DNA of 36,301 bases, from contig DUQQ01000037.1 of NCBI GenBank assembly GCA_012837705.1, positions 1-36,301 on the forward strand, in the 5' to 3' direction. The translations under genes were made by a program, and so were the position numbers. The stretch's first letter is position 1. Each line of letters starts with the position of its first letter. Of the stretch, positions 9,947 to 17,169 are shown piece after piece. This DNA comes from Hydrogenispora sp. Its GTDB lineage: Bacteria; Bacillota; UBA4882; UBA10575. A model generated the notes under the pieces. The model ran no database searches. It saw only the letters and a program-made list of their open reading frames with translations, and was not told the origin of the DNA.

Positions 9947-11461
9947 TTGCAGCAGATGTGGCAGCGGATTCGGGGTGACGTGATCGGTGGTGCGACCGCC
10001 GCTGTGGTTGCTCTTCCCTTGAGCCTGGCCTTTGGGATTGCCAGTGGTGCCGGGGCGGTGGCTGGTCTGTACGGCGCGATCTTCGGTGGTCTGGTGGCAG
10101 CGGTGTTTGGTGGTTGTGGTGTGCAAATCACCGGGCCAACCGGCGCGATGATCGGGGTTTTGGTGGGCGTTGTTAGCCAGCATGGGGTTGGCGGGATGTT
10201 TCTGGCGGGGGTTTTGGCCGGTTTGATGCAGGTGGCCTTTGGTTTGCTGCGGTTGGGTGGGTTTGTCAAATATCTGCCCCAACCGGTGATTGCCGGTTTT
10301 ACGAATGGCGTGGCGATCCTCTTTTTCATGACCGCAATCGACGATGCCTTAGCGACCCTTTCGATAACACTCCTGACGGCGGCGGTGATCATTCTCGCCT
10401 TACGTTTCTTTAAGCAAGTACCGGAATCCCTCTTTGGTCTGGTGGCGGGCTTGGTCGCCAATGAACTGTTCATTCATAGCCCCCATGTGGTGGGTGAGCT
10501 CCCCTTTCACTTGCCCCGCTTGGCGCTGGAAATCATGCCTTTTAGCCAGCTCAGTGCTTTGCTGATGCCCGCGTTCACCATTTGTATGTTGGGTAGTATC
10601 TCCGCGTTGTTATCGGCGGAGGTGACCGATGGAATGCTTGGGGTCCAGCACGACAGTAACCGGGAGTTGATCGGCCAGGGGCTGGGGAATCTGGTGGCGT
10701 CTTTAATCGGTGGTCTGCCCGTATCGGGGGCGGTGGCCCGTTCTGGCGTTAATGTCCATAGTGGGGGGCGGACACGGCTCTCCAGTATCCTGCATGCCAT
10801 CTTTTTACTACTGATGGTTTTGGTTTTTGCCCCTGTAGTCAAGCGGATTCCTTTAGCCTCATTGGCGGCGATTCTGATGATCGCCTCGGTGCGTACCGCC
10901 GCTTGGAAAAGTATGAAGCTGATGCCCCGGGCCCGTTGGCAATATGGCGCCATTATGACGGTAACGACCATCCTGACGGTGGTGAAGGATCTAACGATTG
11001 CGGTGGCGGTCGGGGTGGTTTTAGCAGGGCTGGGCGTCCTGGTTGAGCTGGCCTTTTCGCCTAAGGGAAAGGTGGTTGGTCCGTCTAAGGTGAACGCGGC
11101 GGATTATTCGGTCCCTGCAGATCTTCAAGTGCTTGCCTTTACCGGACCACTGTTCTTTGTCGGGGTTGAGCAGATGCGGCGGCGGATCCGGGCGTTGGCC
11201 CAAAAGCCTATTTTAGTCTTGGATTTTTCGGCAGTAACGAAGGTGGATGAGACAGGTGCCCTTGCCCTGCAGGATTTTGTCCACCGTTTGCAGCGAGAAG
11301 GCAAAAGCGTCTATCTCGGTGGACTGCAACGGGAACCTTTGCGGATGTTGATCCGGATGGGGGTTGTTGATAGTCTGGGTCGGCGGCGCGTCTGTAAACA
11401 CCTGAATAGTGCAATGCGCCGGGCGACGCAGGATTTGGCTCCGGATAGACGCGCGGAATGA
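9947..11461 (+). CDS. SulP-family anion transporter with STAS domain
   Basis: Membrane transporter of 504 aa in the SulP/SLC26 family, whose bacterial members move sulfate, bicarbonate or dicarboxylates, often coupled to Na+ or H+. The transmembrane domain (about residues 8-370) opens with DVIGGATAAVVALPLSLAFGIASGAG and contains the ITGPTGAMIGVL and GFTNGVAILFF signatures. The cytoplasmic STAS domain spans about residues 385-495 (FSAVTKVDETGALAL). The start is TTG 9947 behind GAGGTGAT. The frame gives a typical N-terminus and no ATG further upstream is usable. It is the first gene after the c-di-AMP riboswitch, and the Mrp-type antiporter genes follow in the same direction. That context resembles cyanobacterial BicA-type Na+/bicarbonate uptake paired with a sodium exporter, so bicarbonate is as likely as sulfate (inference). 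Confidence 0.93.
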   Translation: MQQMWQRIRGDVIGGATAAVVALPLSLAFGIASGAGAVAGLYGAIFGGLVAAVFGGCGVQITGPTGAMIGVLVGVVSQHGVGGMFLAGVLAGLMQVAFGLLRLGGFVKYLPQPVIAGFTNGVAILFFMTAIDDALATLSITLLTAAVIILALRFFKQVPESLFGLVAGLVANELFIHSPHVVGELPFHLPRLALEIMPFSQLSALLMPAFTICMLGSISALLSAEVTDGMLGVQHDSNRELIGQGLGNLVASLIGGLPVSGAVARSGVNVHSGGRTRLSSILHAIFLLLMVLVFAPVVKRIPLASLAAILMIASVRTAAWKSMKLMPRARWQYGAIMTVTTILTVVKDLTIAVAVGVVLAGLGVLVELAFSPKGKVVGPSKVNAADYSVPADLQVLAFTGPLFFVGVEQMRRRIRALAQKPILVLDFSAVTKVDETGALALQDFVHRLQREGKSVYLGGLQREPLRMLIRMGVVDSLGRRRVCKHLNSAMRRATQDLAPDRRAE

Positions 11462-11528
11462 GATTAATAAAAAAAGAGTCGATGCTTATTCTGGGATTTG
11501 GGACGGTTTGCGGAAAAGGGGGTTTAGC

Positions 11529-12131
11529 GTGCGTAAACAAGCGGTACTGCTTTTTGCGATCTTGTTGGCCTTTTGGACGGTGTTGGTTGGTGCGGTGAAT
11601 TGGCCGCTCACGTTGGTGGGGACCATGGTGGCTTTGCTCACCGTTTGGTTTTGGCAGGATCTGGGCCCAAGGCTGCCCAGATTGTTACCGTTTCGGGGCT
11701 TGTTGCGTTTGGGTTACGCCCTCGTCTTGATGGTGGGCTGGGTGATTCAAGCCAACTTTACAGTCGCGAAGACATTGTTGTTTTCCCGGCCAGCGGCGAA
11801 ACCGATCTTTTTGTTAATGGAACCGAATCTCCGTACCAACTGGGGACGGGTGCTTTTTGCCACCTGTATTACGATCACGCCAGGGACAGTGACGGTGGAT
11901 GTGGATCCGGAGAGTGGCCGGTTTATTGTGCATGCGCTGAACCATGAAACCGGAATCGACCTTCTGTACTGGCGGCTGGTGGATGAGATTATTTATATGG
12001 AAAACGCTTTAGCGGCGCGGAAGGCGCTTGATGCGGGGGAGGAGGAGAAACATGGGATGGCTACTGGTGGGTCTGATCGTCTTGGTGTTTCTAGTCCTGT
12101 TGCGGGCCATCATCGGTCCCACGGTTCTTGA
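11529..12131 (+). CDS. mnhE: Mrp-type Na+/H+ antiporter subunit E (MnhE/MbhA)
   Basis: Membrane subunit of 200 aa of a multisubunit cation/proton antiporter. Two to three hydrophobic segments fill the first 80 residues, followed by the family signature ATCITITPGTVTVDV and the conserved soluble tail (FIVHALNHETG). GTG 11529 is preceded by AAAAGGGGG. An in-frame start at 11409 would lie inside the SulP gene and is rejected. The usual C-terminus would be near the ENALAARKAL segment, but here the frame continues about 35 residues further and overlaps the first 80 bases of the next gene. It opens a gene order E-F-G-D-E-B-C-D identical to the antiporter half of membrane-bound hydrogenases. Confidence 0.92.
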   Translation: MRKQAVLLFAILLAFWTVLVGAVNWPLTLVGTMVALLTVWFWQDLGPRLPRLLPFRGLLRLGYALVLMVGWVIQANFTVAKTLLFSRPAAKPIFLLMEPNLRTNWGRVLFATCITITPGTVTVDVDPESGRFIVHALNHETGIDLLYWRLVDEIIYMENALAARKALDAGEEEKHGMATGGSDRLGVSSPVAGHHRSHGS

Positions 12132-12363
12132 TCGGCTCATTTCAATAAATGCGATCACCAGTAAGGTCAGTATGATTATTTTATTGATCGCTTTTGTCCG
12201 GGAAGAATACGGTTTTATCGATATCGCCTTCGTCTTTATGTTGTGTGGCTTTGTGAGCGGTCTTTGGATCCTGAAAGCACTTACCCCCGGTGATTGGCAA
12301 CTCCGGCTGCCAGGTGTCAAAGGTTTTGAAGGGGATGAGGAGGGAGAGGTGGCTGATGGTTAG
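12052..12363 (+). CDS. mnhF: Mrp-type antiporter subunit F (MnhF/MbhB)
   Basis: Small subunit of 103 aa with three predicted membrane helices. The conserved block is RAIIGPTVLDRLISINAITSK, typical of MrpF/PhaF, followed by a helix with FIDIAFVFMLCGFVS. ATG 12052 follows a very strong GGGGGAGGAGGAG. Earlier in-frame starts (12028, 12031) would add a basic, non-family extension that includes the ribosome site. It overlaps the end of mnhE by 80 bases and the start of mnhG by 8, so translation of the three is probably coupled. The last 25 residues are an acidic tail not usual in the family. Confidence 0.9.
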   Translation: MGWLLVGLIVLVFLVLLRAIIGPTVLDRLISINAITSKVSMIILLIAFVREEYGFIDIAFVFMLCGFVSGLWILKALTPGDWQLRLPGVKGFEGDEEGEVADG

Positions 12364-12667
12364 AATGCTTGCGAACTTGTGTTTTCTCGGTTCGTTTTTG
12401 GCCTTTGGGTTAGGAACCTTAGGTCTGTTTCGGTTTCCCGATTCATATACCCGCATCCATGCGGTGGGGATGGGGGATACGCTTGGGGTCGGTTTACTCG
12501 GACTGGGGCTCTTTTTACTCAGTCCCAACTGGTTGCTCCGCCTGAAGCTGGGGGCGATTCTCCTCCTGTTTTGGCTGATAAACCCGACCATGTCGCATTT
12601 GGTGGCGAAAGCCGGTCTGATCCACGGGGTTAAGCCGGCGGCTGACACCGGCGTGAGGAAGGGGTGA
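12356..12667 (+). CDS. mnhG: Mrp-type antiporter subunit G (MnhG/MbhC)
   Basis: Subunit of 103 aa with three helices. The MrpG signature is plain: GTLGLFRFPDSYTRIHAVGMGDTLGVG (residues about 20-46), then a helix with LLLFWLINPTMSHLVAKAG. ATG 12356 overlaps mnhF by 8 bases and follows GGGAGAGG. The longer frame from 12290 lies within mnhF and is not supported. MrpG contributes to the small-subunit module that holds the antiporter subunits together, and its order after F is the standard one. Confidence 0.92.
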   Translation: MVRMLANLCFLGSFLAFGLGTLGLFRFPDSYTRIHAVGMGDTLGVGLLGLGLFLLSPNWLLRLKLGAILLLFWLINPTMSHLVAKAGLIHGVKPAADTGVRKG

Positions 12668-12671
12668 GCCG

Positions 12672-12923
12672 ATGCCATATACCGCACTTGACTATTGGAA
12701 TATGGTTTTGATGTTGATTCTGGTGGTGACCGCTTTAGCTATGTATTTCATCAAGGATCTGCTCCATGCCGTGATTGTCTTTGGGGCCTATAGTTTGATG
12801 ATGGCCTTGATTTGGCTGCAGATGAACTCGCCGGACCTGGCAATCACGGAAGCGGCGGCCGGGATCGGGATGACGGTCTTGATGATGGCGGTTATCTTCC
12901 GCACCAGTCGGAAGGGGGAGTAA
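12672..12923 (+). CDS. MbhD-like subunit (DUF4040, MrpA C-terminal part I)
   Basis: An 83-aa membrane protein with three helices. The sequence FGAYSLMMALIWLQMNSPDLAITEAAAGIGMTVLM is the DUF4040/MbhD signature (with the acidic DLAITEA stretch), which in canonical Mrp complexes is part of the C-terminal region of MrpA. Here it is a free-standing subunit, as in archaeal membrane-bound hydrogenase and group-4 complexes. ATG 12672 lies four bases after mnhG and the gene ends three bases before the next start, so it is firmly in the operon. The conserved acidic residues are thought to line the ion path between subunits (family knowledge). Confidence 0.88.
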   Translation: MPYTALDYWNMVLMLILVVTALAMYFIKDLLHAVIVFGAYSLMMALIWLQMNSPDLAITEAAAGIGMTVLMMAVIFRTSRKGE

Positions 12924-12925
12924 CA

Positions 12926-13225
12926 GTGCGTGTCTTTAAGAGCCTTCTTCTTCTATTGTTGGTCCTGCTGGTCGCCTATGCGGTAATTATGACCGTGGCG
13001 GAGCTGCCCCCCTATGGGCAGCCGGACAATCCGGTCCACAATCAAGTAGCCAAACGCTACGTTGACGCAGCGTTAGCAGAGACCGGCACCTTAAATATGG
13101 TGACGTCGATCGTCCTTGATTACCGGGCTTACGATACCATGTTCGAGACCATTGTGTTGTTTACCGCAACCCTCGCGGTGGTCATTACCTTAAAAACAGG
13201 AAAAGGGGAGGGTCGCAGGAAATGA
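12926..13225 (+). CDS. MbhE-like subunit (MrpA C-terminal part II)
   Basis: A 99-aa protein with an N-terminal membrane helix (residues 4-25), an extracellular loop containing ELPPYGQPDNPVHNQVAKRYV and a second helix near FETIVLFTATLAVVI. The TSIVLDYRAYDTMFETIVLF block is the recognisable MbhE signature, corresponding to the end of MrpA. GTG 12926 follows AAGGGGGAG. Longer in-frame starts lie inside the previous gene. Its stop overlaps the ATG of mnhB by four bases (ATGA). With the MbhD-like gene it supplies what MrpA carries as a C-terminal fusion in Bacillus. Confidence 0.87.
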   Translation: MRVFKSLLLLLLVLLVAYAVIMTVAELPPYGQPDNPVHNQVAKRYVDAALAETGTLNMVTSIVLDYRAYDTMFETIVLFTATLAVVITLKTGKGEGRRK

Positions 13226-13647
13226 GAGATTTTATCTTAAAACGGGCGGCGTCGCTGATTTTACCTTTTATCTTTGTCTACGGAATTTATGTAATTCTCC
13301 ACGGTGCCGTCTCACCGGGCGGCTCCTTTGCCGGCGGGATTATTGTCGGACTGAGTTTTATCGCCTTTTCGACGATTTACGGGATCGAACAAGGCCGGGC
13401 CAAATTACCCGAGAAAGTGCTGGTTTGGACCGAGAGTTACGGGACACTGTGGTATGGGTTGATGGGACTGGTCGGTCTGGTGCGGGGGGTCCCGTTTTTA
13501 GCGAATAAATTGGCCGGTGTGGACCTGGGAACACCCGGAACCCTTTCTTCGGGGGGACTGATCCCCCTCATTGGTTTAGGGGTTGGGATCCGCGTCGCCA
13601 GTACCATTGTGACCCTATTCTTTACCATAATGGAGGAGGAGCGATGA
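13222..13647 (+). CDS. mnhB: Mrp-type antiporter subunit B (MnhB/MbhF)
   Basis: A 141-aa subunit with four helices. The motif FIFVYGIYVILHGAVSPGGSFAGGIIVG is diagnostic of MrpB (HG...SPGGGFQGG in most members), followed by a second conserved pair of helices and a C-terminal LIGLGVGIRVASTIVTLFF. ATG 13222 overlaps the previous stop (ATGA), and the gene's own TGA overlaps the ATG of mnhC by four bases, so this stretch is translationally coupled. No departure from family length is seen. Confidence 0.93.
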   Translation: MRDFILKRAASLILPFIFVYGIYVILHGAVSPGGSFAGGIIVGLSFIAFSTIYGIEQGRAKLPEKVLVWTESYGTLWYGLMGLVGLVRGVPFLANKLAGVDLGTPGTLSSGGLIPLIGLGVGIRVASTIVTLFFTIMEEER

Positions 13648-14045
13648 GCGGACTATTGACAAAAGTACTTATAAATTACCCCTATTTGGTAGCGGTGCTC
13701 CTCTTCACCATTGGGACGTTTACGGTTCTTACCCATCCTAACCTGTTCAAAAAACTGTTGGGGATTAATATCATGGAGAGCGCGATCTTTCTGATGTTTG
13801 TCGCTAGCGGCAATATTCGGGGGGGTGTGGCGCCGATCCGCGGTACGACTAACGCGGAGGCGGTGTACATTAATCCGCTGCCTTCCGCTTTAATGTTGAC
13901 TGGGATCGTGGTTAGTGTCAGTGTGACGGCTTTTGCCCTGGCGCTGATTATGCGTTTGTATAAGGCTTATGGGACGACTGATCTGCGGCGGATCGCTGCA
14001 CGGAGAAAAGAGGTGATCAGCGATGACCACCTTGATCAGGGCTAA
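13644..14045 (+). CDS. mnhC: Mrp-type antiporter subunit C (MnhC/MbhG, NuoK-like)
   Basis: A 133-aa subunit homologous to complex I NuoK, with three helices. The conserved segment LFKKLLGINIMESAIFLMFVASG holds the membrane glutamate (in MES) that belongs to the proton path. A second signature NPLPSALMLTGIVVSVSVTAFALALIMR is also complete. ATG 13644 sits after GGAGGAG within the end of mnhB, and the 3' end overlaps mnhD by 23 bases. The order B-C-D is the universal core of Mrp antiporters. Confidence 0.94.
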   Translation: MSGLLTKVLINYPYLVAVLLFTIGTFTVLTHPNLFKKLLGINIMESAIFLMFVASGNIRGGVAPIRGTTNAEAVYINPLPSALMLTGIVVSVSVTAFALALIMRLYKAYGTTDLRRIAARRKEVISDDHLDQG

Positions 14046-15516
14046 CTTACCGGTGTTGGTGGTGATTGCGCCCCTCTTTGTCGCTTTTATCCTTCCCCCG
14101 TTGGCCCGCCGGATCCGCCTCGTGGAAGCCCTGGCGCTCTTGGGGGCGGTTTTGGGGTTAGGGGGAGCCGGGTATCTGGCTTCAATTGTCCTCACGCAAC
14201 AAGAAAATCCCTTCATTTATCAACTTGGGGGCTGGCCCGCACCGTGGGGGATTGAACTGGTGGCGGGTAGTCTGGGCGTCTTTTTCTTGCTGGTGGTGGG
14301 TGTTAGTGTGCCGGTTCTCCTATTTGCCCAGGGTAATCTTGCCGCCGAGGTAGGCGGCGCGGAGCGGGTGACCCGCTTTTATGTGCTCTATCTACTGTTG
14401 GTCGGGGCGATGGCCGGAATGGCCGTTACCAACGACATGTTCAATGTCTATGTTTTGGTGGAGGTGGCCACCCTGAGCTGTTGTGGCTTGGTGAGTGCAC
14501 GGCGGTACCCACGGGCGGCGGAAGCCGCTTTCACCTATTTGATCCTGGCGACGTTGGGCTCCGCCCTTGTGCTCGGGGGGATTGGTTTAATCTATTTGAT
14601 CACGGGCCATTTGAACATGGGATTTGCCGCCCAGGAGTTAAGCCGGGTCTGGTTGGCACGGCCCCATGTCGTCTTGATGGCGGTCAGTTTGATCGTGGTC
14701 GGTTTTGGGGTGAAGGCCGCCCTTTTTCCGTTGCATGTTTGGTTGCCTGACGCCCATTCAACGGCACCATCGCCCGCCAGTGCTATTCTGTCGGGGCTTG
14801 CTGTCAAAGGCTATCTGATCTGCCTTGTGAAGTTTTTGTACGGCGTCTTTGGCCCTACGTTACTGCAGGAGTTTGCGGTCCACCGGATTCTGACGCTCCT
14901 TGGTGGGGTGGGGATCATCACCGGTTCAATCTTGGCCCTTACCCAGGAGGAGCTTAAACGGAGACTGGCTTACTCGACCGTGGCCCAAGTGGGTTATCTG
15001 ATCCTTGGTTTTGGGCTTCTGAACGTGACCGGACTAGCGGGAGCCTTGTTTTATCTGGCCAGCCATGCTGTGATCAAAGCAACCTTGTTTTTAGCGGCGG
15101 GGGCGATGCTGGCGGCGACCGGAAAGCGGAATGTACGTGATTTGGCGGGGGTGGGTCGGAAGATGCCTATTACCATGGCCGCCTTTACCATTGGTAGTCT
15201 CGGCCTGATCGGTCTGCCGCTGTTTTCCGGTTTTATCGGCAAGTGGTATCTGCTTCTAGGTAGCTGGGAAGCAGGATTGATTCTCCCGGCGGTGGCGATT
15301 TTGGCCGGGAGTGTGCTTTGTGCGGCTTACTTGCTGCCGGTGATCCGGGCCGCTTACTTTGCGCCCGCACCGGAGGAAGACTGGCCAGACCCCGGTCGCC
15401 CGCAGAAATTGGCTCTGCTATTGCTGGCGGCGGCGGTCGTAATTTTAGGAGTTAGGCCCGGGCCTTTCCTGGAGTTGGCCCAGAAGGCGGCCGCGGAGTT
15501 GTTGGCCTTCTATTAG
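14023..15516 (+). CDS. mnhD: Mrp-type antiporter subunit D (MnhD/MbhH)
   Basis: Large antiporter-like subunit of 497 aa, homologous to NuoL/M/N of complex I, with about 14 helices. Key proton-path residues are present: Glu147 in the helix-5 motif VYVLVEVATLS and Lys231 in GVKAALFPLHVWLPDAHSTAPSPASAILSG, the strongest signature of the family. A further helix has SHAVIKATLFLAAGA. ATG 14023 follows AGAGGTGATC and lies within the end of mnhC. It is the first of three consecutive subunits of this superfamily and the one that best fits the canonical MrpD position. Confidence 0.92.
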   Translation: MTTLIRANLPVLVVIAPLFVAFILPPLARRIRLVEALALLGAVLGLGGAGYLASIVLTQQENPFIYQLGGWPAPWGIELVAGSLGVFFLLVVGVSVPVLLFAQGNLAAEVGGAERVTRFYVLYLLLVGAMAGMAVTNDMFNVYVLVEVATLSCCGLVSARRYPRAAEAAFTYLILATLGSALVLGGIGLIYLITGHLNMGFAAQELSRVWLARPHVVLMAVSLIVVGFGVKAALFPLHVWLPDAHSTAPSPASAILSGLAVKGYLICLVKFLYGVFGPTLLQEFAVHRILTLLGGVGIITGSILALTQEELKRRLAYSTVAQVGYLILGFGLLNVTGLAGALFYLASHAVIKATLFLAAGAMLAATGKRNVRDLAGVGRKMPITMAAFTIGSLGLIGLPLFSGFIGKWYLLLGSWEAGLILPAVAILAGSVLCAAYLLPVIRAAYFAPAPEEDWPDPGRPQKLALLLLAAAVVILGVRPGPFLELAQKAAAELLAFY

Positions 15517-15530
15517 GGCCCGAGGAGGAG

Positions 15531-16985
15531 ATGGAACAGATGCTTGCACTGGTTTTTGCTTTATCAAGTGGTATTATTGGCGGTCTGCTGGTAGCGGCGC
15601 TCCCTGCGGCCAGGACCCGCCTGCGTAACATGGTTGTGCTCTTTTTTACAGGAAGCGGGATGATTTGCAGCTGGCTAGTGGCCCGCCAGGTGTGGGCGGG
15701 CGAACGGCTGCGTTTCGCGGGGCAGCTTGGTGGACTGACTTTTTGCCTGGACCCGGATCCGCTTGGGATCGTTTTTGGCTTGATCGCGGCCACGCTTTGG
15801 TTTTTTACCGTGGTCTATTCCTTGGGTTATATGGCGGGTAAAGCGCATCAGCGCACCTATTATGCCTTTTTACTCGTGGCCTTCAGTGCAACGCTAGGGG
15901 TGGCCTTCTCCGGTAATCTGGTGGCTTTGTATCTGTTTTACGAGTTACTCACCCTGACCACTTATCCCCTGGTGATCCAGGAGCGCAGTCCGGAAGCGAT
16001 GCAGGCAGGCACCAAGTATCTGCTGTATAATCTGGCGGGGGCTGCGGTCCTCCTCCTGGCGATCGTGCTCACGGCGGCGTGGGGCGGGCGGCTCGATTTT
16101 GTCGGCGGGCCCATCCTGGCTGCCGGGCTGAAAACCGGATTGAACTGGCTTTTGTTTTTATTTACGGTCGGCTTCGGGGTCAAGGCGGCACTCTTGCCGT
16201 TACACCGCTGGTTGCCGGCGGCGATGGTCGCGCCGACTCCGGTGAGTGCCTTGCTGCACGCGGTGGCCGTCGTCTATGCCGGGGTCTATGGCCTTTTGCG
16301 GGTGGTGTATTCGGTCTTCGGAACCACGTTGTTGGGTGAGTTGGGTTTCGCTGCGCTAATACCCTGGGTGGCGGCGGGTACGGTTTTGGTGGGAATTATC
16401 GTCGCCACACAGCAGGATATCTTGAAACGCCGACTGGCTTACCAGACCATTAGCCACCTATCTTATATACTCTTGGGGGCCTTTACCCTGCACCCGTGGG
16501 GTTTAGCCGGGGCAGTGCTGCAGATGATCGGGTACGCGGTACTGAAGACAGCCTTCTTCTTCTGTGCCGGGATCATTGCGGAGCAGACCGGGGTGACCCG
16601 GGTTAGCCAGATGGGCGGGGTTGGTCGGTCCCTCCCCAAGACGATGGTCGCCTTTGCTGTCGTGACCCTAGGGATGATTGGTATGCTACCGCTGGGGACT
16701 TTTTGGGGTAAATTCTATCTGATGAAGGGTAGCGTGGCCGGGGGGAAATGGCCACTGGCTTTGGTTTTGATCGGGAGCGGGATCATTAACGCTGTTTGTT
16801 TCATTCCGGTAGTGGTCAGGGCTTTTCGGGACGAAAATAAACGGTTGTCTATAACGGAACGGGGGGTTCGGGTTACGCTGATGCTGGTGCCAACCATGCT
16901 TTTGGTGGTGGTTGGCCTGGGGATGGGTCTTTTCCCAGGCATGGTCTGGCCGGCGGTACAGGCGGTGGTAGATTGGTTCTTTTAA
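15531..16985 (+). CDS. proton-conducting antiporter-like subunit (MrpD/NuoL superfamily), second copy
   Basis: A 484-aa membrane protein of the proton_antipo_M family. The helix-5 glutamate is Glu138 (LYLFYELLTLTTYPLV) and the helix-7 lysine is Lys218 in GVKAALLPLHRWLPAAMVAPTPVSALLHAV. A helix with AVLKTAFFFCAGI follows. It is clearly divergent from mnhD, so this is an old paralogue. The ribosome site CGAGGAGGAG touches ATG 15531, and ATG 15540 (nine bases further) may be the true start. It follows mnhD by 14 bases. Canonical Mrp clusters contain only MrpA and MrpD as large subunits. This gene is extra relative to the E-F-G-D-E-B-C-D unit and resembles those found in MBH-like and bacterial Mrp-linked respiratory clusters. 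Confidence 0.88.
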   Translation: MEQMLALVFALSSGIIGGLLVAALPAARTRLRNMVVLFFTGSGMICSWLVARQVWAGERLRFAGQLGGLTFCLDPDPLGIVFGLIAATLWFFTVVYSLGYMAGKAHQRTYYAFLLVAFSATLGVAFSGNLVALYLFYELLTLTTYPLVIQERSPEAMQAGTKYLLYNLAGAAVLLLAIVLTAAWGGRLDFVGGPILAAGLKTGLNWLLFLFTVGFGVKAALLPLHRWLPAAMVAPTPVSALLHAVAVVYAGVYGLLRVVYSVFGTTLLGELGFAALIPWVAAGTVLVGIIVATQQDILKRRLAYQTISHLSYILLGAFTLHPWGLAGAVLQMIGYAVLKTAFFFCAGIIAEQTGVTRVSQMGGVGRSLPKTMVAFAVVTLGMIGMLPLGTFWGKFYLMKGSVAGGKWPLALVLIGSGIINAVCFIPVVVRAFRDENKRLSITERGVRVTLMLVPTMLLVVVGLGMGLFPGMVWPAVQAVVDWFF

Positions 16986-16996
16986 AAAGTAAAGCC

Positions 16997-17028
16997 CCGG
17001 GCATGGGACAGGGTTTCATTGTGCCCGG
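16997..17028 (+). other. hairpin in the 184-bp gap between antiporter genes
   Basis: CCGGGCA (16997-17003) and TGCCCGG (17022-17028) form a perfect 7-bp stem with an 18-base loop, 11 bases after the preceding stop codon. No T run follows, so it is not a classic terminator. A processing or mRNA-stability element is possible. The remainder of the gap (17029-17156) is AT-richer and shows no convincing promoter. The next gene has a strong ribosome site at 17157-17162. Confidence 0.4.
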
Positions 17029-17169
17029 TAGGTTGGTTTGAAATAGTTACGTGATTATTAATCATACTTTCTGCTAAGGTTTCCTTGTAAGCCAAGCGGG
17101 GAAGGATGTCATTTATTTACCGAGATTAGGATTATAACATTCCAAGTTCCCTCGAAAGGAGGTCAAAAA

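Noticed and set aside
9862-10473. Minus-strand frame opposite the start of the SulP gene
   Set aside because: Composition is Pro/Thr/Lys-rich low complexity, as expected of the reverse of a hydrophobic membrane protein. No ribosome site.
16986-17169. Internal promoter before the third antiporter gene
   Set aside because: A TATAAC at 17133 has no acceptable -35, and other matches have wrong spacing.
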